From Bacteroidota bacterium (GTDB lineage Bacteria > Bacteroidota > Rhodothermia > Rhodothermales > Bin80), in NCBI GenBank assembly GCA_026709065.1, contig JAPOTS010000058.1, positions 1-41,935 on the forward strand: a DNA stretch of 41,935 bases, read 5' to 3'. Positions 1 to 8,231 of the stretch are shown piece after piece. The notes beneath the pieces were generated by a model that was not told the origin of the DNA, did not search any database, and saw only the letters and a program-made list of their open reading frames with translations. Position 1 is the first letter of the stretch. The number at the start of each line of letters is the position of its first letter. The position numbers and the translations under genes were made by a program.

Positions 1-93
1 GCCCTGCCAGTCACAGTGAAAACTCAAAAGTTTAACCTAATTTTGAAACAACCCCTTGGCGTTAACTTGTATAGCAATGTTTCAGCGGTGTAA

Positions 94-228
94 TCTGAGC
101 TCATCGTTAATTCATGGAATGCGGATACATGCGAGGAACGTTTGACGGTTCATGTAGATGATGATAATACCAAAATCGTCGTCATCAATGTCGGTTGTGG
201 TATGAACGCATATGACCTCTTAGCGTGA
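94..228 (+). pseudogene. Possible C-terminal remnant of an unidentified protein
   Basis: A 44-codon open stretch between a TAA at 91-93 and a TGA at 226-228, with no clear start codon. It reads like real protein: acidic DDD followed by the hydrophobic strand KIVVINVGCGMNAYDLL. I do not recognise the family. It lies just downstream of the NACHT gene, which ends at 247 on the other strand, so it may be the decayed tail of a gene disrupted when the defence island was inserted. It could equally be a chance open frame. Confidence 0.2.
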
Positions 229-246
229 TATCACCCCGTAACATAT

Positions 247-3200
247 TCATCCATTGATATCATTACTTTGTGATGGGCTCACATCTACCACGATGATATG
301 GATATGATTTTTAGCTTTCGGGCAAATTTGTTCAAGAAGTAGATTTTTAAGTTCGTTGGGTTGCTCTGGTATACACCCAGAGGGAAGAGGGACTCTCATA
401 TATTCTTGGCCAAACCAAAATACCATATAGATTCCATATCCATCACAATTAGAATCTCTTAGAAATTTAGAAACAAGTTGCTCGTTCAGTGAACGCCAGA
501 CAGTACTTTGGTGGTTAAGTGCAATTTGTATAGGAATGGAGAAATTATTTCTATATGAGATAATAATATTCGCTTTTCTGTCCTCAGCATATTCTCCCTC
601 TGGTCGGGCATTAATCCGATATGGTTGCAGGAGCAACTGAAGATCGGAAATCAGTATATCTCGGCAGATATTTTGGGGTTGAGGACTTATAGGATCTCTG
701 TCGTCAAAGCACCAATAAGCTTGCCAACTGTTGGATTCTCGTTTACCAATACGATCTGCTAAATTTTCAAGAACGTTAACGCTAAGAACTGTAAGATCTG
801 CTGTACTTGTAGGCTGACCACCGTGAAGAGCGTTATGAATTTGTGTCAAGTCAAGGTATGGGTTCTTCTTGGCCCGATATCGGGATGTCTGTTCTTCTTG
901 GGCACTTAAAATAGTCGGCTTCCATTCAAAGAGCATAGAATGAGAAGCAAGTGGTTCTAATTCGTTTATCGCATCACTATCGGTCCGATTAGCTAACTCA
1001 TAGAGGGAATGAAGTAGTAATCCCTCAGGTTGATCACTCTTTTTTTCATTGAGTTTGAGAGTGTCAATATTTTTAACAAGGGTTGTGGGGTTGACCCATC
1101 TTCCGAGTATTTCGATTAGTTGTGAAAGATCTTTACTACCCAAGGTCTGATAATCAATATATACATTTGAATCTGTATTGAGATTCAGGAAATCAGAGAT
1201 ATAATGAATTCGAGTTCCTCCTTTTTCTCGTAGAAAATTTGCCAACAAAGGGAGAGTATGATCTGGGGCAACATGTAACCCAGCACACAACCATGTAGCA
1301 CGCTGAGCTGTATCCATATTTTTCCGATTTAATCGTTCAATCACAATCTTTTGAAAATCTCTTGTCGGTAATTGGTGAACAAAAGCACTCCACAATACAA
1401 GATGTAGTGATTTGATTTGAACGCGATTACATCTGGTTGGAAAGACTGTAAACATCTGAAATACAGATAACTGGGCTACCTTAGAATACCGCTCATCATA
1501 GGGCATCTTTAACAAATAGGGGGTAGGTAATTTCTTTCTGGATCGCACACATGACCTATGAATAGAAACCATTACCTCCGCGACAATATCTGGATGATTT
1601 TGTAGAACATATTCATACCACAGAACCAATGGTTCACTGGTATAACGATGTATAGACAAGTGTTCAAGATTAGGTATATCTGTAACAAATAGAAACCCAA
1701 GTGCCCTTCGTTTGGAGCTTTCGCTAAGACTAATAAATCTATTCTTACCTTCCAATTCTATTCCCGCGAGAAAAGGTTGTGCATATAGCGATCTCTGCCC
1801 TTTTTCATAGAGGGAGGCAATCTGATCAAGATCTGGTAAATCGTCCAGGCTCAAAATATTTCGAAATCCTGATAGAACTGCAGATATTAGTTTATCATCT
1901 CCATTCACATAGAGTTCTAAATCTGACAACGTATGATTAAAAAATTCATTCTGCTCTTGGAAGTATAAACGGGCAAGCCTATCTAAGATTGCTGGGGCAC
2001 ATCGTCCCTCAGAGAGTGCAATTAGGTGTTGTTGGATGTACGATATATCATTGTAGCGATCATTCACACCACTATAATTCTGTTGTCCTCTCTGTTCGGT
2101 CTGACCTTCGCCCTCTAATTCCATTGGACTCTTTCTGTCTAATTGCTTAAAGTTTGACTCGGTTGACATTTTTTCAAATTCTTCCGCCAATTTTGGGTAT
2201 GAATCAGTGATCTCCGATGCATGTGATAGACACCATGACTGAAACCCGTATAAGGTATTTTGAAGTACAAACTTTGTCCCTATTGATAGAAGTAGAGAAG
2301 TGTCTTCAGTCGGAGATTCACTTTCAAGTAAGCCATATTCAATCAGTTGGCACTGAATGCTTGGAAATTCATTTAGCCAATGACGGATCGCCACAGCCGC
2401 TTTTTTCCCGTCTTGAGATAATGAACTATAAGAACAATATTTCGGAATAAGTTGAGCGCTATTTTGATCAAATTCCACCAGCTCAAACCACTGGTACATC
2501 TGAGAAATTTTTAATGTAGCTCCGTGAAAATCTAATCCTTGAGATAGCAGAATAAGCGTAATGTCCGCAAGTTGATGTTGATCCAATCTATGAATGACAT
2601 CTGGAGATTGAAGACAAAGAGAGTCAAGTAATTCTTTAATGTGACGTTTTTCTGATTTAGTTACAATATTTGAGAAAAAAGTGTTGTAAGCTAGATGTTG
2701 CTTTAACGGAGCGTGCGGGAGGTATTTCCAAATCTCTGAAGGTTGTAATTCAGATGGATACAAACAATCAAGGAGTACATTTCTAAGCTCTCCACTTTCA
2801 TCATAGAGTTTATTCTCGTTGATGTCGGAAAGTAAACTCATCAGAGTTTGAATCAGGCTTGGTTTTGAGACTACAAAATCATTTAAGCCACAGATGGCAG
2901 CACTACGGATACTAAGTATCCATGTGGAATCATGGATGATTTTTAATAATAAATTCGTATAAATTTCATCATGTGATTGGATTGCATACTGATGATTGTT
3001 GGTCGGAGAGTATGAAATCCCATATATGAGATGTTCTAAAAGTCTTTGTCTGATTCTTGATCGATCAGGTGATTTTGTACATTCTGTAATATATGTCAGA
3101 GCGCGTGTTCCATGAAAAGATTGAAGAGATAATGTAGAGGGCCATATTCTAATGGAATGAGAATTCATCATGAGTTCATTTAGTAAATCTTTTTGATGCT

Positions 3201-4359
3201 CATTAGAAAAATCACTGGTATCACTATCAAGTGCTACTGCAAATGGATCTAAATTTATCAGTAAAGATCTTAAAGGAGGGGACAAAGTTGTGATCCAAGC
3301 AACAAGCCCCCGCAAGTCAGGATATACAATTCCCTCGGAATCAGTAAATAGTGTGAGAACCCGCTGAATGCTCAAATCTGATGTTATCTGATTCACAAGG
3401 TAGTGTGCAGCTACAAACTCTGATAACAGTCTATGTTTCGGAGCATAGTAGTGTGTGTATTCTTGGAAAAAACTTGTACTCAACGCTTGATGGTAAATCC
3501 CAGAATTCAGTGAATTCATCGTCGATAATGAGAATGTTTCAAGATGATTCTCATCGTTTATTGTCCATCCAAGTTTATTGCCCAACAACATCATTACACA
3601 CAGTTGTCCTGTAGCATTGAGAAGGTTGTCTTCGGAGAGCATCACCTCAGAGGAATGATGTTGAATGGGTTGAATCGTATTGTCTCGGATAAGTACTTTA
3701 CACGCATTTTCAAGTAGATCAGAGAGCGTTTCCAGCGGGGTGGCTGTCGTGGCTGAATTCAATAATAACTTCAGTAGTAATGGATTATAGAGTAGAGTAT
3801 TCAATTGATTTTCATATAACCTACCGATGAATGTTGATGGATCATTTTCATACTCGGACACAATCTTTTTCACATCTTCAAAAGTGAGGGGATTTAATTG
3901 TAGAACTGGAAGTTGATCGCCATTTATAAGGGAGGATAATGCTTTAATATCATCAAATCTTAACCAACAATTTGATCTGCAAGATATACGAAATTTAGGG
4001 TTTCCCAGTGCCCTGAGACGATTGATGATCTGATCTATAACATTGTTTGAGAATCTTGAATGCGTCCGAACCTGATCCAACCCATCAAGGAAAATAGGAC
4101 CCTCTCGCCATTCTGGATGATTCTCTAATTTGCTGTTAAGAAAACATTTTAATGGGATTGGATGATGGGCATTAATACGCTCTGCTTCCACTTCAAACGC
4201 CTTGGTTTTACCACTTCCTGGCTCTCCTATGAGGACATAAGCATGATGATGTGAAAGATCTCTCAGAGTATTGTCTTTTCGTTTAGTTTGACACGCAACC
4301 TTTGACTCTATCTTATGAACGGTTCTCGGTACAATCATTCGCATTGATCCTGAATCCAT
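247..4359 (-). CDS. NACHT-like STAND NTPase with a degenerate C-terminal nuclease-like domain
   Basis: A very large (1370 aa) P-loop NTPase. The Walker A motif GEPGSGKT is at residues 45-52 and Walker B FLDGLD at about 90-95, followed by a sensor-like FRISCRS and a long helical repeat-type middle (roughly 300-1200), the layout of NACHT/STAND proteins used as intracellular sensors in antiphage defence. Because the P-loop begins almost at the N-terminus, there is no room for an N-terminal effector. The last ~140 residues contain strands and the signature GYGIYMVFWFG, which in relatives I recall follows a PD-(D/E)xK nuclease motif; here the ExK position appears to read IQIALN, so the catalytic Glu and Lys look lost. 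The ATG start overlaps the upstream AAA gene, implying co-translation. NACHT class: fairly sure. Defence role: inference. Degenerate nuclease: moderate. Confidence 0.75.
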   Translation of the reverse strand: MDSGSMRMIVPRTVHKIESKVACQTKRKDNTLRDLSHHHAYVLIGEPGSGKTKAFEVEAERINAHHPIPLKCFLNSKLENHPEWREGPIFLDGLDQVRTHSRFSNNVIDQIINRLRALGNPKFRISCRSNCWLRFDDIKALSSLINGDQLPVLQLNPLTFEDVKKIVSEYENDPSTFIGRLYENQLNTLLYNPLLLKLLLNSATTATPLETLSDLLENACKVLIRDNTIQPIQHHSSEVMLSEDNLLNATGQLCVMMLLGNKLGWTINDENHLETFSLSTMNSLNSGIYHQALSTSFFQEYTHYYAPKHRLLSEFVAAHYLVNQITSDLSIQRVLTLFTDSEGIVYPDLRGLVAWITTLSPPLRSLLINLDPFAVALDSDTSDFSNEHQKDLLNELMMNSHSIRIWPSTLSLQSFHGTRALTYITECTKSPDRSRIRQRLLEHLIYGISYSPTNNHQYAIQSHDEIYTNLLLKIIHDSTWILSIRSAAICGLNDFVVSKPSLIQTLMSLLSDINENKLYDESGELRNVLLDCLYPSELQPSEIWKYLPHAPLKQHLAYNTFFSNIVTKSEKRHIKELLDSLCLQSPDVIHRLDQHQLADITLILLSQGLDFHGATLKISQMYQWFELVEFDQNSAQLIPKYCSYSSLSQDGKKAAVAIRHWLNEFPSIQCQLIEYGLLESESPTEDTSLLLSIGTKFVLQNTLYGFQSWCLSHASEITDSYPKLAEEFEKMSTESNFKQLDRKSPMELEGEGQTEQRGQQNYSGVNDRYNDISYIQQHLIALSEGRCAPAILDRLARLYFQEQNEFFNHTLSDLELYVNGDDKLISAVLSGFRNILSLDDLPDLDQIASLYEKGQRSLYAQPFLAGIELEGKNRFISLSESSKRRALGFLFVTDIPNLEHLSIHRYTSEPLVLWYEYVLQNHPDIVAEVMVSIHRSCVRSRKKLPTPYLLKMPYDERYSKVAQLSVFQMFTVFPTRCNRVQIKSLHLVLWSAFVHQLPTRDFQKIVIERLNRKNMDTAQRATWLCAGLHVAPDHTLPLLANFLREKGGTRIHYISDFLNLNTDSNVYIDYQTLGSKDLSQLIEILGRWVNPTTLVKNIDTLKLNEKKSDQPEGLLLHSLYELANRTDSDAINELEPLASHSMLFEWKPTILSAQEEQTSRYRAKKNPYLDLTQIHNALHGGQPTSTADLTVLSVNVLENLADRIGKRESNSWQAYWCFDDRDPISPQPQNICRDILISDLQLLLQPYRINARPEGEYAEDRKANIIISYRNNFSIPIQIALNHQSTVWRSLNEQLVSKFLRDSNCDGYGIYMVFWFGQEYMRVPLPSGCIPEQPNELKNLLLEQICPKAKNHIHIIVVDVSPSQSNDING

Positions 4360-5621
4360 TCATTGGTGGTATATGCAAAAAATTCGTTGAAAGGAATACC
4401 ACTGGGGCCAACAATCATAGTTTTTGCGTGGGGGAAATGAGATTGAAATTCGGTCAAGCCTGAATGTGAAGAGATATTTCTGGTCTTTACTTCTATAGCG
4501 AGTAAGTGTGGGCCGCGTTGGATTACATAGTCAACCTCAAAGAGATTTTTCTTATCACGCCAATAATACACGCGAGTGGCAATTTCTTTGGTGTTTAATA
4601 GATGAGCCCCTACCGCACTTTCCACGATACGTCCCCAAAACGAGTGGTCTTGACATGCCTCTTCAATTGAATAGCCTGAAATTGCTGTCATAAGTGCTGT
4701 GTTTAACACATTGAGCTTCGGTGAAGAACGTTTTCCAAGATGTGGAGATGATGTATATCTTGAAAGTCTCGTCATTAGACCTGCATCTGAAAGGAGATCA
4801 AGGTATCTGGTAATCGTGGATATATTTCCAGCGTCCTGAAGATGACCTAAAAGCTTATCATAGGAAATGATCTGGCTTGAGTATCTAGGGGCTAAATCAA
4901 CCAAGTGCCTCATTAGAGCTGGTTTCCTCACTCGTTGGAGACCTACAATATCCCGATCTATAGCAGGCTTCAAGATTGATCTGAGAATATGGGATTTCCA
5001 ATTTGTCAGATTTTTATCCTTTAAAATACGTTTTAATGCGCCGGGATAACCACCCAAAAACATATACTCTTCAACTGAAAAACCAAATACTTTTGCAACT
5101 TCAGGAAAAGACCAATGAGTAATTGGAATTTCATCAAAACGTCCTAAGAGGCTTTCATTAAGGCCTGTCAGCATTCCCCAAGGTGCTGACCCTAGAATTA
5201 CAATTTGAAGTGGATAGTTTTTGATTCGATCCGCATCCCAGAGTGCCTTAACAATATTTGACCAATGTGGGATATTTTGAATTTCGTCTAGAATTAAAAC
5301 AAAGCCATTATCAGAATGTAACGAATCCATTCGTGCTTTTTCCCAATGAGAAATTAAGAGTTGTTCATTAGGGGCGATATCAATATGAGAGACATTACTG
5401 ATATTTTGTACAACCTTTTCTGGCCATCCAATCACATCAGACTGAATATTGTCTAAAGAAATGTATTTCCATGGGATTCGCAAATTTGTTAATTGATTTC
5501 CTGCCTGAAGAGCAATGGTAGTTTTACCGACCTGTCGAGGCCCCGTAATTGCAATAATGCTCGTAATAGATCCATCTATAATTTGATATAAAACCTCCTT
5601 CACATATGAGCGTTGATACAT
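4335..5621 (-). CDS. AAA_14/DUF4143 ATPase with C-terminal PD-(D/E)xK-like domain
   Basis: A 428-aa ATPase of the AAA_14/DUF4143 type. Walker A GPRQVGKTT is near residues 27-35, Walker B FVLILDEIQ follows, and the DUF4143 half occupies the C-terminus. Near the end, FEVDYVI followed by LLAIEVKTR gives the D...ExK spacing of a PD-(D/E)xK nuclease fold, and these residues look intact. I chose the ATG at 5621; an in-frame TTG lies at 5630. The gene overlaps the start of the downstream NACHT gene, so the two are probably made together. Stand-alone AAA_14/DUF4143 proteins are common and poorly characterised, often suggested to be toxin-like or defence-related. Here the pairing with a giant NACHT protein suggests a joint role, which is inference. 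Confidence 0.8.
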   Translation of the reverse strand: MYQRSYVKEVLYQIIDGSITSIIAITGPRQVGKTTIALQAGNQLTNLRIPWKYISLDNIQSDVIGWPEKVVQNISNVSHIDIAPNEQLLISHWEKARMDSLHSDNGFVLILDEIQNIPHWSNIVKALWDADRIKNYPLQIVILGSAPWGMLTGLNESLLGRFDEIPITHWSFPEVAKVFGFSVEEYMFLGGYPGALKRILKDKNLTNWKSHILRSILKPAIDRDIVGLQRVRKPALMRHLVDLAPRYSSQIISYDKLLGHLQDAGNISTITRYLDLLSDAGLMTRLSRYTSSPHLGKRSSPKLNVLNTALMTAISGYSIEEACQDHSFWGRIVESAVGAHLLNTKEIATRVYYWRDKKNLFEVDYVIQRGPHLLAIEVKTRNISSHSGLTEFQSHFPHAKTMIVGPSGIPFNEFFAYTTNEWIQDQCE

Positions 5622-5629
5622 GAGATTCA

Positions 5630-5669
5630 ATTTTTATACTAAAATATCTATTTTTATACACTTTAGTAT
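5630..5669. promoter_or_regulatory. Repeat-rich candidate promoter/operator upstream of the AAA_14-NACHT pair
   Basis: Two identical 10-bp direct repeats, ATTTTTATAC at 5630-5639 and 5650-5659, sit exactly 20 bp apart (about two helical turns). They overlap an inverted repeat ATACTAAA / TTTAGTAT at 5636-5643 and 5662-5669. The block lies immediately upstream of the minus-strand ATPase operon and inside the divergent region shared with the methyltransferase genes. Such an arrangement suits a repressor or activator site, but no regulator gene is adjacent and AT-rich DNA can produce such matches. Confidence 0.35.
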
Positions 5670-5838
5670 TTATCAATGTTTTTCTTGTTCACATTTTTGT
5701 AGAAATATTAAATAAATCTTCATAAAAAGTCTTAATTTTGGGTTCAAAATATTATACGATTAGGGTAATAATTTCCTAATTTAGGGTGTAATTTGTGTTA
5801 ATTGATTTTCATTGATGCTTAATTCTTGAACGATAGTG

Positions 5839-6585
5839 ATGACATCTGATCCAACTTTATTTGATGAGTTACCATCAATCATTCAAGATGATACCAATGA
5901 TCAGAAGCTTCATGTTAGAGTGAATCAATATTTGGAGACTGCGCTAATTGAGGATGATGCACCTACGTTAGTGCGAGATTCTGATCGTGTAGATAATTAT
6001 GGCGAGGTATTCACACCGAATTGGCTCGTTAAACAGATGTTAGATCAAATTCCTGATGATCCAGTCTCTGATCTAGATAAATCTGCTCTGGATCCATCTT
6101 GTGGCAATGGTCAGTTTCTCACTGAGGCATTGAGAAGAAAATTGGCAACTGCTGCTCAGTTGTATGCTGAATCACTAAATCTTAAGGCGTATCAATTTGA
6201 TTGTTTGCGTTCAGTAACAATGTTGTATGGAGTAGATATCAATGAGGATACTGTGATTGAAGCTCGTAAACGCATGGAGATGATTTTGCTCAAGGCATAT
6301 ACGGCTGTTGTGGGACATGATCCGCCAGAGGATTTCCACAGAGTTGTGCAGTTGATTCTTCAAGTAAACGTTATCTTAGGCGACTTTCTGACAGAGAACT
6401 ATACATTTGTTGAGTGGATTCCGCATGATGACCAGTTCTTTGAGCGCAAGTATTGGCCTGCTCACTTGATTTTTTCAAGAAGAAGTCAGAGAGGAACTCT
6501 ATTTGAAGAAATGATTGAACCAACTCAAATCATGCCTCCAGTACACTGGCGGTCAATTATTGGTGATGAAATCGCATCAGCCTGA
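5839..6585 (+). CDS. Small N6-adenine methyltransferase-like protein, SAM-binding half only
   Basis: A 248-aa protein with the front part of a gamma-class N6-adenine DNA methyltransferase. EVFTPNWLVKQMLDQIP (motif X-like) is followed by LDPSCGNGQFL (motif I, the SAM-binding loop), LYGVDINEDT (motif II-like acidic position) and VNVILGDFL. No NPPY/DPPY catalytic motif IV is present, and the protein ends soon after. The start is ATG at 5839, directly preceded by an in-frame GTG at 5836. It overlaps the following methyltransferase by 20 nt, pointing to coupled translation. It probably works as a partner subunit of the downstream NPPY protein in a restriction-modification complex; alone it should not be able to transfer a methyl group. 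Family call is secure, subunit role is inferred. Confidence 0.75.
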   Translation: MTSDPTLFDELPSIIQDDTNDQKLHVRVNQYLETALIEDDAPTLVRDSDRVDNYGEVFTPNWLVKQMLDQIPDDPVSDLDKSALDPSCGNGQFLTEALRRKLATAAQLYAESLNLKAYQFDCLRSVTMLYGVDINEDTVIEARKRMEMILLKAYTAVVGHDPPEDFHRVVQLILQVNVILGDFLTENYTFVEWIPHDDQFFERKYWPAHLIFSRRSQRGTLFEEMIEPTQIMPPVHWRSIIGDEIASA

Positions 6586-8092
6586 TATTCTTGATTGCCT
6601 TGCGAATTTATCAAGTGACGAGGTCTTTACTCCGCCATGGCTTGCGCAAGCCATGTTGGATCATTTGCCCGATCAAGTCTGGAAGGATCCATCTTTAAAG
6701 TGGTTGGATCCATGCACTAAGAGTGGAATTTTTCTCCGTGAGGCAGCACGACGGTTAATGATTGGATTGGAGAGTAAGATTCCAGACTTTAGTGAGCGTC
6801 GAGATCATATTTATAGGAATATGCTTTATGGAATAGCGATTACTGAATTAACCTCTTTGATTTCTCGACGCACAGTATATGAGTGTAAGGATGCAAGTCT
6901 TGATGCACACAGTATCGTAACGTTTGATGATCATGAGGGTAATATTCGTTTTCCTGAAGTAGATTTAAAAGTTGTTAGTGGCAAAAGCTTTGAACCTATT
7001 GACCGGCGTGCGAGTGAGCGGGTTGCCGTTGGGCGAGAGTCTCATATGTATCCGTTCCTTTACATGGATTTAAGTAAAATTTTTGGAGAAGAGAATATGC
7101 ATTTTGATGTAATAATGGGTAATCCGCCATACCAGATGCAAGATGGGGGAGGATCGGGGAAGAGTGCCGTCCCGATTTATAACAAATTCGTTGAAAAAGC
7201 CAAAGAATGTGAGCCAGATTTTCTGACATTCGTTATTCCTGCTCGGTGGTATTCAGGGGGGCGAGGCTTGGATGGTTTCAGGCAGAGGATGTTATCGGAC
7301 GAAAAAATATCAATCTTGGTAGACTATCCTAACGCAGAGGATGTTTTTCCTAATGTTGATATTGCGGGTGGCATTTGTATATTTTTGCGTGATAAATTTC
7401 ATCATGAGCAGGTATGTCTCATTATTCCGAATGGAGAGATGGATCAGGCTAAATGTCGTAGACTAAATGAATATGATGTATTCGTAAGAGATAGCCAAGA
7501 TATTAAGGTCATTAATAAAGTAGAAACAAGAGTTCAGGAATTGGAATGGACCTATATGAGTGAAATTGTTCATGGAAGTAATTTCTATGGAATTCGTCCT
7601 CATGAGCTTCCTTCAACAGTTTCTGATACATCTCAATCAGATGATTCGGTGTTGCTAGTGACAAAAGATGGTGATAAGTATATTCCACGAAGTGACCTAG
7701 ACAAAAATTCAGAGACACTTCATCTCTGGAAAGTCATCATCTCAAAAACAAACCCTCATGGTGGAAGAGCTGATAAATCTGGGCTCCGTCCAGTCATAAG
7801 CAAGCCTCGCGTAATTTCTCCCAATAGTGCGTGTACAGAAACCTATCTAGTCATTGATTGCTTCTCATCAGATGCACCTGCGGGGAGGCTATTGGATTAC
7901 GTGAAGACAAAATTTTTTCGATTTCTGTTATCACTGAGAACACCAACTCATAATATTTCGCAAAAATGCTTTGAATTTGTCCCAGCACTACCCCTTGACC
8001 GTAATTGGAATGACGAAATCCTTTATGAATTCTTTGATCTCACCGATGAAGACATAGCTCATATCGAAAGCAAAATCAAACCCATTAACTGA
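6566..8092 (+). CDS. Eco57I-type N6-adenine DNA methyltransferase of an R-M system
   Basis: A 508-aa methyltransferase of the Eco57I/type IIG-related family. It has its own EVFTPPWLAQAMLDHLP segment near residues 18-34, a motif-I equivalent LDPCTKSGIFLRE that deviates from the classical glycine-rich form (normal for this subfamily as I recall it), and the catalytic motif IV MGNPPYQ with NPPY at 186-189. Downstream, IPARWYSGGRGLDGFR and VDIAGGICIFL are typical of the family. I chose the ATG at 6566; an earlier in-frame ATG at 6515 would run deeper into the upstream gene. Most relatives I know carry a Cys pair just before the NPPY region; it is absent here. With the preceding small methyltransferase and the following helicase-nuclease it forms a complete R-M locus. 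Function secure; recognition sequence unknown. Confidence 0.88.
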   Translation: MKSHQPDILDCLANLSSDEVFTPPWLAQAMLDHLPDQVWKDPSLKWLDPCTKSGIFLREAARRLMIGLESKIPDFSERRDHIYRNMLYGIAITELTSLISRRTVYECKDASLDAHSIVTFDDHEGNIRFPEVDLKVVSGKSFEPIDRRASERVAVGRESHMYPFLYMDLSKIFGEENMHFDVIMGNPPYQMQDGGGSGKSAVPIYNKFVEKAKECEPDFLTFVIPARWYSGGRGLDGFRQRMLSDEKISILVDYPNAEDVFPNVDIAGGICIFLRDKFHHEQVCLIIPNGEMDQAKCRRLNEYDVFVRDSQDIKVINKVETRVQELEWTYMSEIVHGSNFYGIRPHELPSTVSDTSQSDDSVLLVTKDGDKYIPRSDLDKNSETLHLWKVIISKTNPHGGRADKSGLRPVISKPRVISPNSACTETYLVIDCFSSDAPAGRLLDYVKTKFFRFLLSLRTPTHNISQKCFEFVPALPLDRNWNDEILYEFFDLTDEDIAHIESKIKPIN

Positions 8093-8231
8093 CGTTTTCA
8101 ACCTGCAATAACTTTCTCTTTTTCATCATAATATGAACACTGAAAACCTCATAGTAATCAACCCACTCTGCATCTAGTCAGTTCTTTGAACCAAGAATTC
8201 ATTCGCTAAAAACTAGTAGCCCTGTCGTACA

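Noticed and set aside
6515-6585. The two methyltransferase genes being one gene broken by a frameshift
   Set aside because: Each has its own VFTP segment and its own motif-I region, so they are tandem proteins, not two halves of one domain. The 20-nt overlap suits coupled translation.
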